A program made the translations under genes and the position numbers. Below are positions 32,644 through 33,208 of a stretch of 33,208 nt of DNA, one piece after another. The stretch is taken from contig CACXXD010000012.1 of assembly GCA_902771445.1 (NCBI GenBank), forward strand, positions 1 to 33,208. The letters run 5' to 3'. How positions within the stretch are numbered: the first letter of the stretch is position 1; every line of letters begins with the position of its first letter. The notes under the pieces were generated by a model, which searched no databases, was not told the origin of the DNA, and was given only the letters and a program-made list of their open reading frames with translations. This DNA is from an uncultured Prevotellaceae bacterium. GTDB lineage: Bacteria > Bacteroidota > Bacteroidia > Bacteroidales > Bacteroidaceae.

Positions 32644-33208
32644 CTATTCCCTTTTGCCCTGTTATGTGTCTTGCACAACATTTGGCAGTTTTCTATATCT
32701 GTGCTGCCGCCCTTGCTCCATGCGGTTACATGGTCGGCATCCATTTCTTCCAGTTTCCAGATGCGGCGAGCATTCTGGTCATGACCGATGGCACAGTAGG
32801 GGCAGTTACTCACGCCTTCTGCCTTTGCCTTGTCAGTCTGTTGCTGATACACTTTACGCATGGTTGGCTTGTCGAACAAACGGACATTCAAGAGCTTTGT
32901 ATCTTGACAGTCACCAAGCACATACTCAAACACGCCTCGGCGATTCCCAACAAAATCGTCATGCATCAACTCACGCACTTTTTGCGACAGTTCCGTATGG
33001 TTCAATGGTAGCGAATGGAAACGCTCGTAGAGTTCGCCCCAGTTCAAGCCTTGCATTTCGTCATAGACATCATCAAACTTGCTATCCACCCAATCTATCA
33101 CGGTGTTGAAATAGGTCTTTATTTCGCTGATGTCCTCGTCACGACGATGGGCAGACATATAGGCACTTACTTTATCCTTTGCGTCCATATTCCGACTTAC
33201 CCATTCCA
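32640..33208 (-). CDS. HNH endonuclease domain protein, 5' end outside window (likely DUF262-HNH)
   Basis: The last ~120 residues carry SNCPYCAIGHDQNARRIWKL followed by MDADHVTAWSKGGSTDIENC and LCKTHNRAKGNR: a CxxC zinc knuckle and the H-N-H residues of a beta-beta-alpha metal nuclease. The segment with LYERFHSLPLNHTELSQKV before it is the type of linker seen in DUF262-plus-HNH (GmrSD-like) proteins. An ATG at 33188 could start a 182-residue protein, but the frame stays open upstream to the window edge (EWVSRN before that Met), so the N-terminal part, probably the DUF262/ParB-like domain, is likely off-window. The stop overlaps the next start by 4 nt. Confidence 0.78.
   Translation of the reverse strand, partial: EWVSRNMDAKDKVSAYMSAHRRDEDISEIKTYFNTVIDWVDSKFDDVYDEMQGLNWGELYERFHSLPLNHTELSQKVRELMHDDFVGNRRGVFEYVLGDCQDTKLLNVRLFDKPTMRKVYQQQTDKAKAEGVSNCPYCAIGHDQNARRIWKLEEMDADHVTAWSKGGSTDIENCQMLCKTHNRAKGNR

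Overview
The window looks like chromosomal DNA of a Prevotella-type Bacteroidales. The evidence is: repeated matches to the Bacteroidetes -7 promoter box (TAnnTTTG) at correct distances from genes; lipoprotein and secreted hydrolases with short Prevotella-style C-terminal sorting tails; a family C10 cysteine peptidase with leucine-rich repeats; an S46 dipeptidyl-peptidase; an LruC-domain lipoprotein; a fused SpmA/SpmB-type membrane protein; and a BtuB/BtuG-type vitamin B12 locus. No rRNA, tRNA, CRISPR array or intact insertion sequence was seen.

Left part (1-8.4 kb): the 3' end of a GH31 glycosidase; xanthine phosphoribosyltransferase; an Rpn-type PD-(D/E)XK nuclease with a 12-copy 21-bp coiled-coil repeat; convergent ndk and ferritin genes; a lipoprotein D-Ala-D-Ala carboxypeptidase; then, on the minus strand, a 1079-residue secreted glycoside hydrolase preceded by a short formate/nitrite-type channel. 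Several convergent pairs are separated by hairpins with U-tracts on both sides.

Middle (8.4-23 kb): a minus-strand cobalamin riboswitch drives a BtuB-like receptor and a BtuG-like beta-propeller lipoprotein fused to a second domain. Divergent from it is a ptb-buk pair (acyl-phosphate to acid plus ATP). Then come a GH43 enzyme and an LruC lipoprotein, an SpmAB-type protein, a polysaccharide flippase, a 5'-truncated transporter remnant, and a pdxK-like/dus pair. Two copies of a 109-bp palindromic intergenic element (95/109 identical by my hand count, no gaps) lie 24-26 nt after the stop codons of the BtuG-like and flippase genes.

Right part (23-33.2 kb): C10 peptidase plus dinB on the minus strand, and an S46 peptidase on the plus strand. 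A gene graveyard follows (29.6-30.5 kb), holding a sorting-tail fragment, an Abi_2/HEPN abortive-infection fragment and unassigned sequence. Beyond it lies an AT-rich, tightly packed minus-strand operon: an HNH protein that runs off the window edge, an unrecognised 223-residue helical protein, a reader-plus-PD-(D/E)XK nuclease fusion, and a 101-residue small protein. This operon is the best candidate for an unusual, probably defensive, system.
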